In this document: positions 48,574-61,900 of the stretch, one piece after another
Numbering within the stretch: the stretch's first letter is position 1
Layout of the letters: each line of letters opens with the position of its first letter
Position numbers and translations under genes: made by a program
The notes under the pieces: generated by a model
Told to the model about the DNA's origin: nothing
What the model saw: the letters and a program-made list of their open reading frames with translations, nothing else
Databases searched by the model: none
From: Hexactinellida sp. DTS-2022
Taxonomy: Eukaryota; Porifera; Hexactinellida
Length of the DNA: 64,000 bases
Direction of reading: 5' to 3'
Assembly: GCA_028753945.1 (NCBI GenBank)
Contig: JAPNXP010000015.1
Span: 62,001-126,000, forward strand

Positions 48574-50325
48574 TCACAGGATAAAATCTAGGGAGTTGTT
48601 AGACTCCCATTCGTGTGTCTCTTCGTCCGAGAGTGGCTCTTCTGGGCTCAGGAGTGTCAGTTCGCCGTTTCCGGCCCGGACGAAGGACCGGAGCAAACCC
48701 TCCAGACACCTCTCCCTGCAGTTGAACCCCTCGATGGAGAGGGCGCCGCTTGTGTCGCTCAATATCCGGTGATGGCGCACGCCACTCTCCATCTGGATTG
48801 AGAGGGCCAGCTGTTCGGGACTGGACTCCCGGAAGCGGACCAGGAAGGTGCCCACTTCGGTGCCACTCAGCAGTTCCTCTGCCCCCTGGCGGGTGACGGA
48901 GCGGAGCAGCCCCGGGAGGGGGGGCGCGTCCGGGATGACCATGTGCTTAGACACCTCTATGAGCGTCCCGTGAGAGGAGCGCGTGCGCTCTGGGAGCTCC
49001 GGGGGGGGCGGGCTGATGTTCTCGTAGTCGTGTGACTCAAGTGGCTCAAGTGGCTCAGGTGGCTCAAGTGGCAGAGGTGGTGTGTTTATTTGGAGATTGG
49101 TGTATCCGGGGGTGGCACAACCGACACCTCGGTTAATGGCGAACTCCTCAATCCCGTTGGTGTCGGGTGGCACGTATAGTTCCATATTGCCGGACCACAT
49201 GGTGAGGGGAGGGAGTGCGGTCTCGAGGAGGGAGTGGTCCCTCTGCAGGGACAGATGCAGGTTCTGAGGTGTCAGGTTGGGGGTCGCGGCGTCGGGGGTC
49301 TGTTTCTCGGAGAGGACCGACAGGGCGGGGTGGGTGCGCGTGTGCACCCACTGGAGGGAGGCGCCGGTGTCGCGGGAGAGGTGTGAGAGGGAGTGTGGCA
49401 GAGAGGCGGATCTGTGGAACCGCGGGGGCTCTATAAATGTGTCGGAGAGGTCCACAGAGGGCATGTCGTAGTAAGGCCACTGCAGGAAGCTAGCAAACGT
49501 GTCCATGGTGTCGAGGTGCGAACTTGTGTCGCTGTCGCCTGTGCAGTCGAGACTGGAGAGGTCCTGGAACCGGGAGGTGTCGAGTGACTCGAGGTGGTCC
49601 ATGCCCCCTGTCCGCTGGAGGAGCTGCTTGGGCCGCTCGGGGGGCAGGCGCCCGGAAATGTCCGGGAGGGATATAATGTCCGGTTCTGTGTCCCCCAGGG
49701 AGAGACAGGGGACAGGGGTCGAGAGGGGGAGGGGGGTCGGGGGCGCCGACTCGTACCAGCGCATGTTGTTAAGCGGCAGGTGGCAGTCGGCCAGGGAGCG
49801 GCGCGTGAAGCGGTTCCGCGCCCCCAGGTCCCCCGGGTCCCCTGGGTCTACGGGGGAGGAGTCGGAGGAGCGGGGGGGGCGGGACCGGCGACAGAACTGC
49901 ACGTACTCGGAGGGGGCCCCCACGAAGAAGTCGTCCGGATAGCGACTGAATGAGTTTATGGAGGAGAGCGAGGAGAGCGAGTATAGGGACCGCTGGGAGG
50001 GCTGGCGCTTGGGGGACACGGCCCGAGTGGCCTCCAAGAGGTGCATCATCCAGGTGGCGCGGTGCAGCTCGCTGGGGGCCCGGAAGTGGTGCGTGGCCTT
50101 ACCAATGTGGAGAGAGAACTGGTAGTTGTTCCGCTTGGACTTTCCCATCTTGCAGGTGGCCCCCTCCTGCACGTATATGTGCATAGGTGTTGCGTTAAAG
50201 TCGTGGTACAGGAGCAGCTGTCGACCGGTCAGCTTTACAAAGTAACACTTCCATCGCTTCAGCTTAAGCTCCAGGTGCCCCTCCAGGAGGCCGGCGCCAC
50301 TTACGCCACTTGCAAAGTGCTGCAT
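48574..50325 (-). CDS. PH-SH2 adaptor protein
   Basis: Intronless, 583 aa. Residues about 12-100 look like a PH domain (LEGHLELKLKRWKCYFVKL, LLLYHDF, then FRAPSELHRATWMMHLLEA), which would bind phosphoinositides. A long Ser/Pro-rich linker follows. It contains HDYENISPPPPELPERTR, a YxN site beside proline-rich sequence. Residues about 465-560 form an SH2 domain with the hallmark TFLVRFRES (phosphotyrosine-binding Arg) and ALSIQMESGVRHHRI. PH-linker-SH2 order resembles SH3BP2-type or STAP-type adaptors, but orthology is not clear. The protein should couple tyrosine kinase signalling at membranes. Start is ATG 50325, shortly after an upstream CTATTTATAG pair. Confidence 0.85.
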   Translation of the reverse strand: MQHFASGVSGAGLLEGHLELKLKRWKCYFVKLTGRQLLLYHDFNATPMHIYVQEGATCKMGKSKRNNYQFSLHIGKATHHFRAPSELHRATWMMHLLEATRAVSPKRQPSQRSLYSLSSLSSINSFSRYPDDFFVGAPSEYVQFCRRSRPPRSSDSSPVDPGDPGDLGARNRFTRRSLADCHLPLNNMRWYESAPPTPLPLSTPVPCLSLGDTEPDIISLPDISGRLPPERPKQLLQRTGGMDHLESLDTSRFQDLSSLDCTGDSDTSSHLDTMDTFASFLQWPYYDMPSVDLSDTFIEPPRFHRSASLPHSLSHLSRDTGASLQWVHTRTHPALSVLSEKQTPDAATPNLTPQNLHLSLQRDHSLLETALPPLTMWSGNMELYVPPDTNGIEEFAINRGVGCATPGYTNLQINTPPLPLEPPEPLEPLESHDYENISPPPPELPERTRSSHGTLIEVSKHMVIPDAPPLPGLLRSVTRQGAEELLSGTEVGTFLVRFRESSPEQLALSIQMESGVRHHRILSDTSGALSIEGFNCRERCLEGLLRSFVRAGNGELTLLSPEEPLSDEETHEWESNNSLDFIL

Positions 50326-50854
50326 GCTATTTATAGAACGGCTATTTATAGAACAAAATAAGAGTTAGACTAGCCCGCCGTATTTATACATACTTGTTGT
50401 AACCTAGTTACGGAGGAATGCGGATAATACGATTGTTATCGTCATAAACAGTTGCTATGGATAACGGGATTGGAATGTTTATTTTACACAAATCAAATGA
50501 AATAACTGAGTGCGAAATTCCTCAATTGGATGTTACCAAGACTACAGTTACATATTGCAGCAATAGTTGTTGCTAGGCAATTTCTCAGGAATGCAATAAC
50601 TATGTAAACACAGCAGGCTGGTTAGTTCCATATTGTCTACAGCGATGACTCGTCCTGATTCCATTCATAAAAGCAAGTAATTGTAACTAATTAGCAACAC
50701 ATACTAGGCATTAGTTAGTTGTATCAATGGCCCGTTTTAAGGGACACTAATATACCACTTAACACCCTTCGTTCGGGGTAATACTTACAACTCATGCCAC
50801 AAACAAACAACAACAAACAAGTGTATAAATATCGGTAGTATAAGAGCTATAGTT
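50326..50854. other. Intergenic, PH-SH2 5' side
   Basis: 529 bp between the PH-SH2 start and the IVD stop. Holds two CTATTTATAG words at about 50328-50352 just upstream of the adaptor, and otherwise AT-rich sequence without exons. Confidence 0.55.
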
Positions 50855-53800
50855 CTATTTATAGAGGGCATTGAAGGACCGCCCCAGGACCAACTTCCGG
50901 ACCTCCTGTGTCCCGGCCCCGATCTCGTACAGCTTAGCGTCCCTCAGGATCCGTCCCGTGGGGTACTCGTTAATGTACCCATTCCCCCCCAGACACTGCA
51001 TGGCGTCCAGAGCCACCTGGACCGCTTGCTCCGATGAGAACATGAGCACCGCGGCGCTGTCGCGGGGACTCACGTGTCCCTGGTCCGCGGCGCGCGCCAC
51101 CGAGTACAGGTACGTGCGAGAGGCGGAGAGCCGCGTGTACATGACGGCCATCTTCTCCTGGATCAGCTGGAAGTGTCCGATGGGTTGGTTGAACTGGTGT
51201 CGCTCGTGTACGTATGGCACCGCTATATCCAGGGCAGCCTGCATGAGACCGATCGGACCCCCCGAGAGGACCAGTCGCTCCACGTCCAGGCCGCTCATGA
51301 GCACGTACACGCCCTTGTTCTATAAATAGAATGGTAACCCTGCATCCTGTGAACAGCTGTGCTCACCAGCTGTCCGAGGAGGTTCTCCTTGGGGACGGGG
51401 CAGTCCTGGAAGACCAGTTCGGAGGTGTTTGAGCCCCGCATGCCCAGCTTGTCCAGCTTGGGCGAGTGCGAGAACCCCCGGGTGCCCCGCTCGACCAGGA
51501 AGGCGGATATGCCCCGCTGGTGGGCCCCGGGGTCCGTTTTCGCGTAGACTACGAGCACATCGGCGTCAGGTCCGTTCGTGATCCAAAACTTGGTTCCGTT
51601 CAGCAAGAAGTGGTCCCCTCTGTCAACTGCCCTGCAGACAAGAATTGGAAAGTGTCGGATAATCCACTAATCATTAATTTGTCTGAATCCCAAGAGTGGC
51701 AGGCGACACAATTGTGACACAACTTTTCTCGGATTTATTTCAAATAAAATCGATAGGTCAGTATGTAACATGGAGTTGTAACATGGATTATATCATGCAT
51801 TCCTATGGTGCCCTTACATCACTGAAATTGCGACACAAAAGGGACACATACAAGTGGCTGATTATAACTGCAACCAATCTATATTTGGTTGTGTTGCAGT
51901 CAATGTTCGGACTCGAGACTTGTAAACAACAATAAGACACCAAAAGTGGCACAGCGACACAATGGCGTAGTGGCTCACTTGAGTTTCATGGAGACCACAT
52001 CAGATCCAGATCCCGCCTCGCTCATGGCCAGCGCGCCTATTTTATCCCCGGAGATCAGCTGGGGGAGAAAGCGCGCCTTCTGGTCAGCTGTTCCGTGTCT
52101 CGTTATCTGCAAATAAGACAGTGGATGCCTGTTATAAGCACATGTTGGGAACTCTACTGTACTATAACAAGTTAGTTCCAATTAGATAGAACCAACCCGT
52201 GTTGTTGGCAGCCAATAGGAATCCACTTTGATGGTCTGACCCAACAATTTGCAGACAATTAATAAGTTTAGAGTATCAACTTAATTCCAATTAGGAATGC
52301 ATAAAATAGACTTTACAAATATGTTATTTCTACGTTGTTTCTGATGCAGACACTACATAGTGGCTTCACTGGTGACGCAATTATTGTGTCCCCTAGTGGC
52401 ACACAAAGTGGCAGAAACCATCTCATAGCGCTCAGTAAGGGGAGAAGCCAGTAAGGTTGGCATACGGATTCTCACACACATTACAATATGCACTGAGCAG
52501 CCGAATCCCGAGCCATCTCTACCATGCTTCAAACCATGTATAGGTGATTCAAACATTCCACCACATGTTGCTTAGCTACCAAATTTATTTCGGGAATGCG
52601 ATAATAAGTTAACAAGCTGTGAGCAAATCGACAGGGTTGCTTGCGGATAATAGAAACACAACTCTAATGTTCCTGTGCCTACCTACTGTGTTCAATATAA
52701 ATAGACCAAACAGAGTCATTAACCAACCGGACGCATGCATAGTCCTTACCCACTCCCTACATTAGTATATATGTACTAAATTATTTATTTTATTCGATTG
52801 AGTAGAATTAGGCGCCGAATCTACTCGATGAACCACGCAGGTGTCCTTCAATTAGGTGGCCCCATGCCCCACCGGAACCTGCCCTCAAACGGTTCCTACT
52901 CCCTCAGCTCCCTGGGCATGAGTCAGCACTACTCCACGCCCCCCCACCGTTACTACCAGCCCCCCGGAAAGCCCCCTCACTTCCTGCCCCCTGCCACTCA
53001 GCTGGACCCCCTGCAGCTCGCGCCGCCCAACTACTACGACATATCCCTGTCCCAATCCGCCAACCAGATCCGGGTCCCGCACCACCCCGCTCCCGAGGAC
53101 TGCAAGCCCTTCAAGGCGACACACCGACACAACGCGGGCCACCAGCCCAGCTGCGAGCCCCTCGGCGACACCAAGGCCCGCATCGAGCGGCGCATCACCG
53201 AGCTGAACACGCAGCTCCAGTGCGCACCCAAGGACCCGGGCTCCCCCTGGTGGGACGAGCTGGCCGAAACCTTCTTCCAGCACCAGTCCACCATCCTGGT
53301 GCTGCTCCCTCAAACCGGCAGGAGCGACACCAAGCAGAGTCGCTTCCACCTCGAGAAAACCCCTCTCGCGGCTCTAGAATTCTTCAAGAACCTATACGAG
53401 CATCAGGTAACATAACATAATAACAAGCGTATAGCTAGCTATGTGTGCTTATAATTGTGTCACAGGTGTCGCAGGTGGTAATCTCGCTGAAAGGGAACCT
53501 GACTGTGTCGGAGAATGTCTGGACAGGCGACATAAAGGCGCAGGCTCCAGAGGCGGTGCTGTTCACAGAGCACCACCATCCGCAGAGCGTAAAGGTGACA
53601 ACCGAGGGACACATGTCCATCACGTTCACACCTCAGCTCAAAATACGACACCTCGAGTTCGATATTAAGAGCGCCACCGAATTTGTGGCGCGTAAAAACT
53701 TCCAGAATTTAAACAAAAGCGGATTACAGGAAATGCGCGCCAATTCCACCTGCTACGGAATACACAATGAAACAATCGAGTTTCTTAAAATGACCCGGGT

Positions 53801-55339
53801 CCTAGAGAGTAAGTTGACCAATAGAATAGTTGATACCTAGATACAACCAGGGCTTAACAACCGTATTACACCTTAGGCATGCAGGCAATGATGGCGCAAC
53901 ACAAATCTAAGAACTCGATCCCCCAGGAGATCGAGACCTCGGGGACCCACTCCACGCAGGAGGAGGACACCCCCGCCCCCCTCCCGCCCGCCAAACCCAC
54001 ACATACCGCACGTCACCATAGCAACTACAAGAACACGAAGAATGCTCGGAAGAACCGGAAACGAAAGCTGAACACAGATTGGAACGCAAGCAAGCGGGCG
54101 CGGCCCGGCGACAAGTTCGAAGTGGTTCCCCAGGCAGAGGTGGAGGTGATACGTCATCACCCGGACAGATCCGTGCGCGCCATTTACACCATGAGCAGAG
54201 CAAGCCATAGCAACGGACGACACTCCGGAATGTATAGTAAACCTCTCTCGTCCAATCAATTGCTTCTATAATTGTACTGCTTATATTAATTGCTGCTGTA
54301 AATTGCGTAATTATAACCAAGGCACTTACCTACGATCTGAGTGGTCAGATCAGGGGGGTTAAGGGGATCAAATAATGGCCCCTGGGCCTGTCTATTGCTA
54401 GTATAACAAGTAATGAATACCAAATTGATACCAATTGCAATTAGGGGGCGGAGGGACCCGCCTCTAACTGGTCAGGGCAATCCCCCCCAATTAGGAAGGC
54501 TAGACGGCTTGTCGTGATATACAAACTGGAACTAACTACACGCGTGTGTTAATTACTAATTAATATGTCTGGACAAACTGTAAACTGACTTCGTATTGCC
54601 CTGTGATTATGCAGCCGGTATTGTGTTACACTATACTAGTCAGAGCAGCATAACAACTGGTATATCACGTCGCTAGGGAAATACAGTTCTAAGGAACATT
54701 CCGGGTACCTCTGAATAGAACTTGTTAATTATTGGAACTAAGCAAGTTATTCACGGAACTTAAGAGCGAATAATGCCAGTTTCCAGCTACACTAACAGCT
54801 GTTAATTAAAAGCCAACACATGTTCACTAAGTCGGTATACAATTGAGCTTAACAGCTGACCTGGTTGACACAGAGGTTAGAATGGGCGCCATAACTGAGG
54901 GCAATGGCCGCGGAGACTCGACTCATCTCTTCCATCACGAGGCAGTGCTCCAGGTACCCCATTCCTGCCCCCCCGTACCGCTCCTCTGCGGTCACCCCCA
55001 GCAGCCCCATGTCCCCACACCTCTTGAAGAACCCCCTCAGGCCCCCCCACCCGTTATCGCGGTCTATCTGGTCCGCATAGGGCGCTAGGTGCTCAGCGCA
55101 GAAGCCGCGCACCGATTGGCGGAGCTGCATCTGCGTATCAGTCAGCCCTAAGAGAACAACAGATGGTATACTGTACACAAGTCTATAAATAGAGACACAC
55201 CTGATACCTTGTCGTCAACCTCAACTCCGGCATTCCTGGCGCCCCCGCTGGTTGCTGGGATGGTCTGCCACCTCGCGCAGGTGGCACGATGTGTCCGCGT
55301 GGCACAGGCACGCCTGAACGCCCTCAACATACTACACAT
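50855..55339 (-). CDS. IVD: Isovaleryl-CoA dehydrogenase (mitochondrial)
   Basis: Five exons, 55201-55339, 54861-55147, 51979-52106, 51367-51631 and 50855-51319, are in phase and give 427 aa, the human length. IVD is the FAD enzyme of leucine breakdown in the mitochondrial matrix. The first 45 residues are Arg/Ala-rich without acids ([20 protein letters not shown]), a typical presequence. ACAD signatures are [38 protein letters not shown] and [18 protein letters not shown]. The catalytic base specific to IVD is the Glu in [13 protein letters not shown]. The usual ACAD Glu position reads YEIGAGTQ. The stop codon is part of a CTATAAATAG word. The 2754-nt intron 52107-54860 contains the LDB gene on the other strand. 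Confidence 0.95.
52828..54271 (+). CDS. LDB1: LIM-domain-binding protein (LDB/CLIM/Chip), nested in IVD
   Basis: Exons 52828-53406, 53466-53808 and 53877-54271 (phases 0, 1) give 438 aa. LDB proteins are nuclear cofactors that dimerise and bridge LIM-homeodomain and LMO factors. Family blocks seen: [14 protein letters not shown] then [20 protein letters not shown] (dimerisation domain), VSLKG-type strand region, then [18 protein letters not shown] and [15 protein letters not shown], and a basic RKNRKRKLN nuclear signal. The N-terminal extension is rich in Pro, Tyr and His. A clear LIM-interaction domain was not found in the C-terminal exon; [15 protein letters not shown] is the nearest candidate. 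It may be diverged, or on an exon not recognised. The gene lies fully inside an IVD intron on the opposite strand. Confidence 0.82.
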
Positions 55340-55944
55340 GTAGAGCGTAGTCAGTTATAAATTCCAATTGCCCACATGGTTGTCAGCATATATTACCATG
55401 TATAGTGTAACCATATCTTAACAAAGGGAGTTTACAAATCCATTTACTCATTACTTAACAAATGGATGACCTTGACACCTAATATGCTATTAACTTGTAG
55501 AGATGCATGTATGCGATAAAATCATGATGGTTAGGTGGCTAAGTGGATTTCACTGCGTGACCCATCGTTTGCTTGCAACTTCAATTTATAATACTAATTA
55601 TGGCAGCCATTAAGTGGAGCAGGAATCCTTTGGGTAATCACACAATGTTGGTTAGGATCAATTCGCAAACCTAGCTTATTAGCACTTCCAGACAACATGA
55701 TAGCTCAAATGGAATGCTGCCGTAATACAACTGCATAATCATTTATTATCAAAATAATCAGAAATAGTATCCCTTGATAAAAAGTGACGCATCAATATTA
55801 TAATTCGGATCTGTGGCGAGCCAGGCTGCTCCTGATTGGCTGAACTCAGCATATTTGTAGGCATTGTGGTTGCTAGCGTCACATAGGCATTCTGTAAGTA
55901 TATTTCAGCCAATCAACTGCTGAGCTCAGTTCTGTTAAACTAGC
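55340..55944. other. Divergent intergenic region between IVD and LONRF
   Basis: 605 bp separating divergent starts, so a shared regulatory region is possible. AT-rich; ATTGGCTGAAC and GCCAATCAAC (inverted CCAAT boxes) lie at 55836 and 55910. No exon or repeat family found. Confidence 0.55.
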
Positions 55945-58900
55945 ATGGAGCTAATGACGTCATTCGTCCCTCTCCTCCTTGGTTACCTGAGTGACATCAA
56001 GGAATGCGAACCAATCAAGAGGCTGAAGCCACTTCTCCCCTTCATACCAGAGGTGCCAGATGTGTCGGGCCTGGACACAGATCCACTTTTGTGTGGCGTG
56101 TGCCAATGTGTCCTATACGAGCCCATTTCCCTGCTGACTGGCCAATCGGTCTGCAAGTACTGCTACACGCGCACACTGAAGAACAGCTGTCAGGTGGCAT
56201 ACAGCATAAACGTGTGTCTGGCCGGAGTGGCAGAGCGACACATTGGTGGCGCCTACCGGGCCATGCACCTGAGGGTACAGGGGAACCAAATGGCCGGAGA
56301 GGTGTTACCCTATAGGTACCCTGCTACAACAAGCTTATGATACTATTTATAGAACCGCTGGGAGGAAGCAATGTCTCTGTACACACAGGCGCTTCTGTTG
56401 GTGGAGGGGACACCCGGGGACCACGTGCTCCTCTCCAACCGGAGCCTCGCGGAGGTGTCAAGCGGTATGCTCGAGGAGGCCCTCAGGGACGCCAATAGGA
56501 GCGTGCAGCGAGCCCCCTTCTGGCGCAAGGGGTACTACAGGCGATCAGCTGTTCTCGAGAAGATGGGGCTTAGAGAGGAGGCGCTGGTCATGTGTCTCAT
56601 GCTCGCGAAAAGTGGCACAGCGGACACATCCGTGGAGCGGTCCATTGTCAGGTAACCTAGTTCTATAAATAGTACAAGTATAGTTAGTATTAAGCTAATC
56701 TTATGAGAGGCACCATGGACACGAGTTGAAGCCAAATTCAGATTAAAATAAGTTATTAATAGCATTAATAAACAAATTGCTACTAGCTACTCAAGTGGCA
56801 CGCAAAGTGTCGAGAGGGCGAGTGGCAGTGCCACGTGCCACGGTGAGATGCGAGGTGTGAAATCTACCACTACAGATATCCATTGGACAATTGCACAAAT
56901 TAAAATCCACCAATCGATCAGTTCTTGCAGAGGTGCGAGATCGTTTCGAGCACTAACTGTCGGAGGTGTGTGTCGCCTTTAAATGTGTCGCAGGTGTCGC
57001 TGGTGGCGCAGACGAGCGCCAGCAGGCGCGGCTGCAGTTCTATAAATAGACTGCGGTTCTCGGGGTGCTGGGAGAGTCGGAAGAGCGTCCCTGCGGCCCG
57101 CCGTCTGAGGGCCCCCAGGACCGACACCTCTTCCTGGAAAGTGGCACTCTTGTTGGCTCGCTGTGGCTGCGGGGGCTGCGTGGGCGGCGGAAGCTCGACA
57201 CACTCCATCAACACCTGCAGGATGGGAGTCTGTCTCGCTATGACGTAGTGCGGACACAGGTCCGGGGTCCCGCAGAGGTTGTGCAGCAGCATGAACACGA
57301 ACTGACGCGCGATGACGTCCTTCTTGTTTATGGACCAGCGGGAGAGCTCCCGCACCAGTTCCGCTAGGGTGTGTGGGGGCGTGGCCAGCAGATAGTCCAC
57401 ATTAGCCGGCAGCACGGACAGCTTTGAGAGGCACTCTAGCACGAGGCGCTTCGGGCTGAGCCAAGTGGTGTTGGAGAGGCGGGGCAACGGGTCCTGACAC
57501 ACGGAGGAGGGACAGATGAGCCAATGGAGGAGTCCACTTAGGAGGTGTTGCGACACAGAGGAGGGGTACTGAGAGAAGTCCAGCGCCCCGGCCATGTTGC
57601 ACAGAATAACGAATATGTCCTCTCGCACGTACTCCAGGTACACCCACCACCACTCACACCTACAGACACGGGTAGTAAGCCTGCCACTAAACACACACTA
57701 GTTACGTACCTATTGGTGTCTAGCACGTAGCCATCTGTTGTGTCCTGTGTATCAGAGGTGTCGGCAGAAGTGGCAGAGGTGGCACGGGCCGGGAGGGAGA
57801 GGGCGCGGGGGTGCGTGTGTCGGAGGAGCAGCAGCTGACCAATCAGCGCCAGGAGCGAGTAGTGTGTGGAGAGAATCAGTTCGTTACCGGAAATAAAACT
57901 GAGACATCGAATCAGATTAGAAATGCAGATGGCCATCGAGCCCAGTTGTGTCTCGTGTGTCGCGTGGAGGAACACCACGTTGTCAAGTGGCCGCAACACC
58001 TCCTCCTCCGCCCCAGGGGGCTCAGAGGGCGTCTCCATCCGCGAGGGGTCAGATTGTGTCGCCTTAGAACTGAAGACACAATTCAAATAAAACTATAAAC
58101 TATAAATCCCGTGTATTACAAACATACCTGAAAGGTGTTTTCAAGTGGCACAGGGAATGTGGCAGGCCACCACCATTGTGTCCAGGTGGCGCCTGTGCCA
58201 CTATCCGCATGTGGGGCGGGAGGTCCCCTGTGTCCCCAGTTAGTTCCGGTACCGGTTCCGGTTGTACCGGATGGTCGGGAGCGGTCAGTTCCCCCGGGAA
58301 CATGTCCAGTAGGCAGCGCAGCCAGCAGGCCACCAGTGCGTCCAGCAGCCCCGGCGTCTTGCCCAGGAAGTACAGCTCCCGGGTCCCGTTGTGGTTGAGT
58401 AATATTGTCAGATAGTCGAGTGCCCACGCGGTGTCGCTCAATACGCCGCTTCGCAGGGCCATGGTCAGGCGGAAGGGGTCCGTCATGGAGAGGTCGGGGG
58501 GCTGCTTCTTGCGCTTGCGGAGGATGGGCGTGGTCAGCTCAACTTGGCCGGGCCGCGACACCTCTGCCACTCGCTTGTGGGCGATAGGTGGCTTGTCTGC
58601 CACCTCGGGGGGCGGGGGGGCCGGCTTCTCTCGGGGGGCCCGGGGCTTGGGGTCGGGGGTGGCAGATTGTGTCCGCGGTGGCTCGGGTGGCAGGGGGGCG
58701 CGGGGGGGCAGGTATGACCAGTCCTCCTTGAGGGGTGCGGGCCACCTCTGCGGCATCAGCTGGGGCATGAGACGGGGATAGGAGGGATGGCGAGGGGGCA
58801 TGAGGTGGTAGGGGTCGTGGTGAGGGTACATGGGCGGGTAGTAGGGGTAGGGCGCGTGGGGCTCTGGGGCGTCCGGCTCCTGCTTTATCTTGAGGGGCGC

Positions 58901-61900
58901 TCCGAGGGGCGGCTTGGTCTTGTTGGGGTGGAAGGGAGGCGAGGCCTGGTCCAGGGAGAGGGGGGGCGCGTAGGGGTGCGAGGGGTCCTCTAGGTCGGAC
59001 AGGAGGGGCTTAATGTCGGGTCTGGTGTCCTCAAGGGAGACGCAGGGGGTCACCTTGTCGCGGGAAACGCGTCCGGGGGAGCAGCAGCTCATGCTGCTCT
59101 GGAAGGAGGCGGGGGACTCCGGGACCTCTTGGGACTCCTCCGAGAGGGGCGCCGGAGAGGTGACACTCAAGGTGTCGCTCTGACAGCTCTGCTGCTTGCG
59201 GGGGCGCGTGGAGGAGCGACACAACTCGAGGGCGGGCTCGACGGGCTCTCCCCTCACGTGGCACACGAAGGGCAACAGCCACTTGGCGTAGACCTGCTTG
59301 AGGGACTTGACACCTGTGGATCCCTTAGACTGGTAGTTGAGTGTCTAAACGCGAAACAATAGTTATTAAATCTATTTATAGAAAGCGTTCGTATAACTCA
59401 CTTGGAAAACCTTTTTCCATTCCTTCTTCTCGCAGAGCTGTTTGACGCCCCCGCTGCTCTCCACCAGTTTGTGCAGCCGGAACAGATTGACTTCGTCCTT
59501 TCCGACGAGGGGCACGCGGGCGGGGGAGGCGTATGCGCCCCCCTGGGCCTCGTGCAGGAACTGGAACAGCTTCAGGTAGAACTCCTGGCCCTCCCGCGCC
59601 GGCTCCTTCTGCAGCTGCGGGTACAATCCATGGTCCTGCGTCCACTGCTCGAAGGGGAGGGTCGACTCCGCCTTTTTGCGTCCCGGCCCGCGCTTGGGGG
59701 CGGACAGGGAGGGGGGCGTGGCGAGGTGTTGGGGAGTCTGCAGGCGCGAATGTGTCGGGGTGTCCTCTCGGGTGTAATTGTTGTCCATGCTGGGGTGCCG
59801 GAAGGGCGTGTGGGGGGTCGAGTGGGAGGAGTCCTTCGACACCTCTCGGCTGAGGTCCGGGAGGGAGGGGGTGGGGGTGCGCGAGAGGGCGTGTGCCACG
59901 GGTGGCGGGCTGAGGTGTGAAGTGGCCTGGGGGCCGGGGGAGTACGCGGGGAACTCCGAGTTCTGAGACAGGTTGCTCCGGGGGGCCTGTGTCCGCATGG
60001 GAGACATGGTCCCCTGGAGGGAGGGGCTGTTCATGGTGTGGGCCCCCAGGGCGGGCGGGACGGGACTGAGGGACTGCTTGAGGTGTTGGGGGTCCGGGTA
60101 CCCCCTGTAGGGGTGTCCGTACACCTGTGTGGGGTACATGTGGTGCCCCCAGTCGTTGGGCCAGCTGCCCTCTGTAGGGGGCATCGCCGCGGGGACGGGC
60201 TCCATGAGAGGTGTCATGTCCGGTCCCACCGCGCCCCACTGGGCCGGCCAGTCCGCGGGGGGCCGCCGCTGGAGGGGCTGCGGGGCCATGGGGTATCCGG
60301 TGACGTCATAGGGGGACTGGGGGTAGTGCATGGCGGGGTGGTACTGCCGCGGGAAGGCGGGGTACTGGTAGTAGTCAGGGGGCTTCTGTTTGGAATGTGG
60401 GAGCGAGGGGTCTCTGTGGTTCTTGAGCAGGCCCGGCTGAATGGGCAGCTGCGGCTCCATTGAGTTTAGGGGGGGCACCAGGGGGGGCGGGTGGCTGTTC
60501 CACTTCGCGGGATAAGCGCCGTTATTCATAGACACACTAGTTACTATAGTACAAGCATTCCAGTAGGGTTACCTAGCAACAGGGGTTTATCCAGGTGCGC
60601 GCCATACGCCTAGAGGCTATAAATTGGGATATGTTTGCGTTTAGGAGCGCGAAAACTGCCGAAAGTCCCCATAGAGTAATACAAAACTAACCTTTTAGGC
60701 GTACAAAATCATACTCTAGTGACCTTATAATACCCTGTATGGTATATGTATGTATTACTTATGTTTGTAGGTTGTGCACGGGTCTGCTGGAGGCCCCGGG
60801 GCCCGGGGGGGCGCAGGGGGGGTGCGAGAGGGTCTGGCTGCACCTCTGCGTGGAGAGGGAGCGGACACAGCGGGCGGGACAAGTGGTCAAGTGGCAGGGC
60901 TTGGAGATAACCGGGCTATGCGAGGATGAGATGGAATGCAGTCTCTGTTGCAGACTGTTTTACAGACCAACAGCGACACCATGCGGACACACACTATGCG
61001 AGCCGTGTCTCAACAGGTACATAGCCCCCCCTAGGGACTAGCATATCCATGGTCCTGTCAGTGTATAAGCTATAATGACTTAGGTGTTTGGACCACAACA
61101 CCACGTGTCCCGTGTGCAGGGCCCCGCTCACACCGATGCTCGGGAAATACCAGCACAAGCCCTGCGTCGCCATGGACACCATTGTAAAGGAATGTCTGCC
61201 CGAGGTAACTCCAGTCAAAGTAACCAATTTGTAGAAATAATGATTACAAAATAATTACAAAGTAATTATTAAGTTACATTTGCACAATTACAGTTTGAAT
61301 AAATTAGACTAATAATCAGATGACGTCACAGTTCTACAGTGCAATTAGGAACTGATTAGCAAACTAATGTGGCTAAAAATAAAACTTTACTCCAGGCGCG
61401 AACGCATAAATAGACTGGAACAAAGGAATAGAACTGGAACTAAACGGATGCTAAATTATCCCACGAGCCACATGAATCGTGGCAACACAAAGGGGATAGA
61501 ATTTCAATGCAGGTGGCTGATACTCGACACAATACACGCGTGGGGTAATTGTATAAATCTCATAAATATAAAATTAGTTATAAATCTATTTTTATCCTAA
61601 CCAACCGCAATACTGTTGTATACCAGAACTGAAACCAGATAGGAATGCATTGTAGAAGAGCAATGACTCTAGGTGGAGAGCGCGTGACGTGAGAAGCCAC
61701 TGGCTTATCATTCAATAGATAACCTCACCACTGATGGAATATTCTAGAACAAACAAATCGGCCTGGTGCGCCCAGCTGTTAGCAGGCCAGCGGCAGGGTA
61801 TTACGTCACGGCGCGGGGCCGGGGGGGAGAGGGGGGGCGAGACTCGAGGAGACTATGGAGTATGTTTGGAGAGAGCATAACTAGCTCACTGGCTATAAGG

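Noticed and set aside
52798-54271. MYRF/Ndt80-type transcription factor
   Set aside because: First impression from the Pro/His-rich N-terminus. The [11 protein letters not shown] and [13 protein letters not shown] blocks fit LDB/CLIM instead.
53877-54271. Additional LDB exon with a LIM-interaction domain downstream
   Set aside because: A GTAAAC donor exists near 54239, but no acceptor in 54272-54840 opens a coding-like frame. The LIM-interaction domain remains unplaced.
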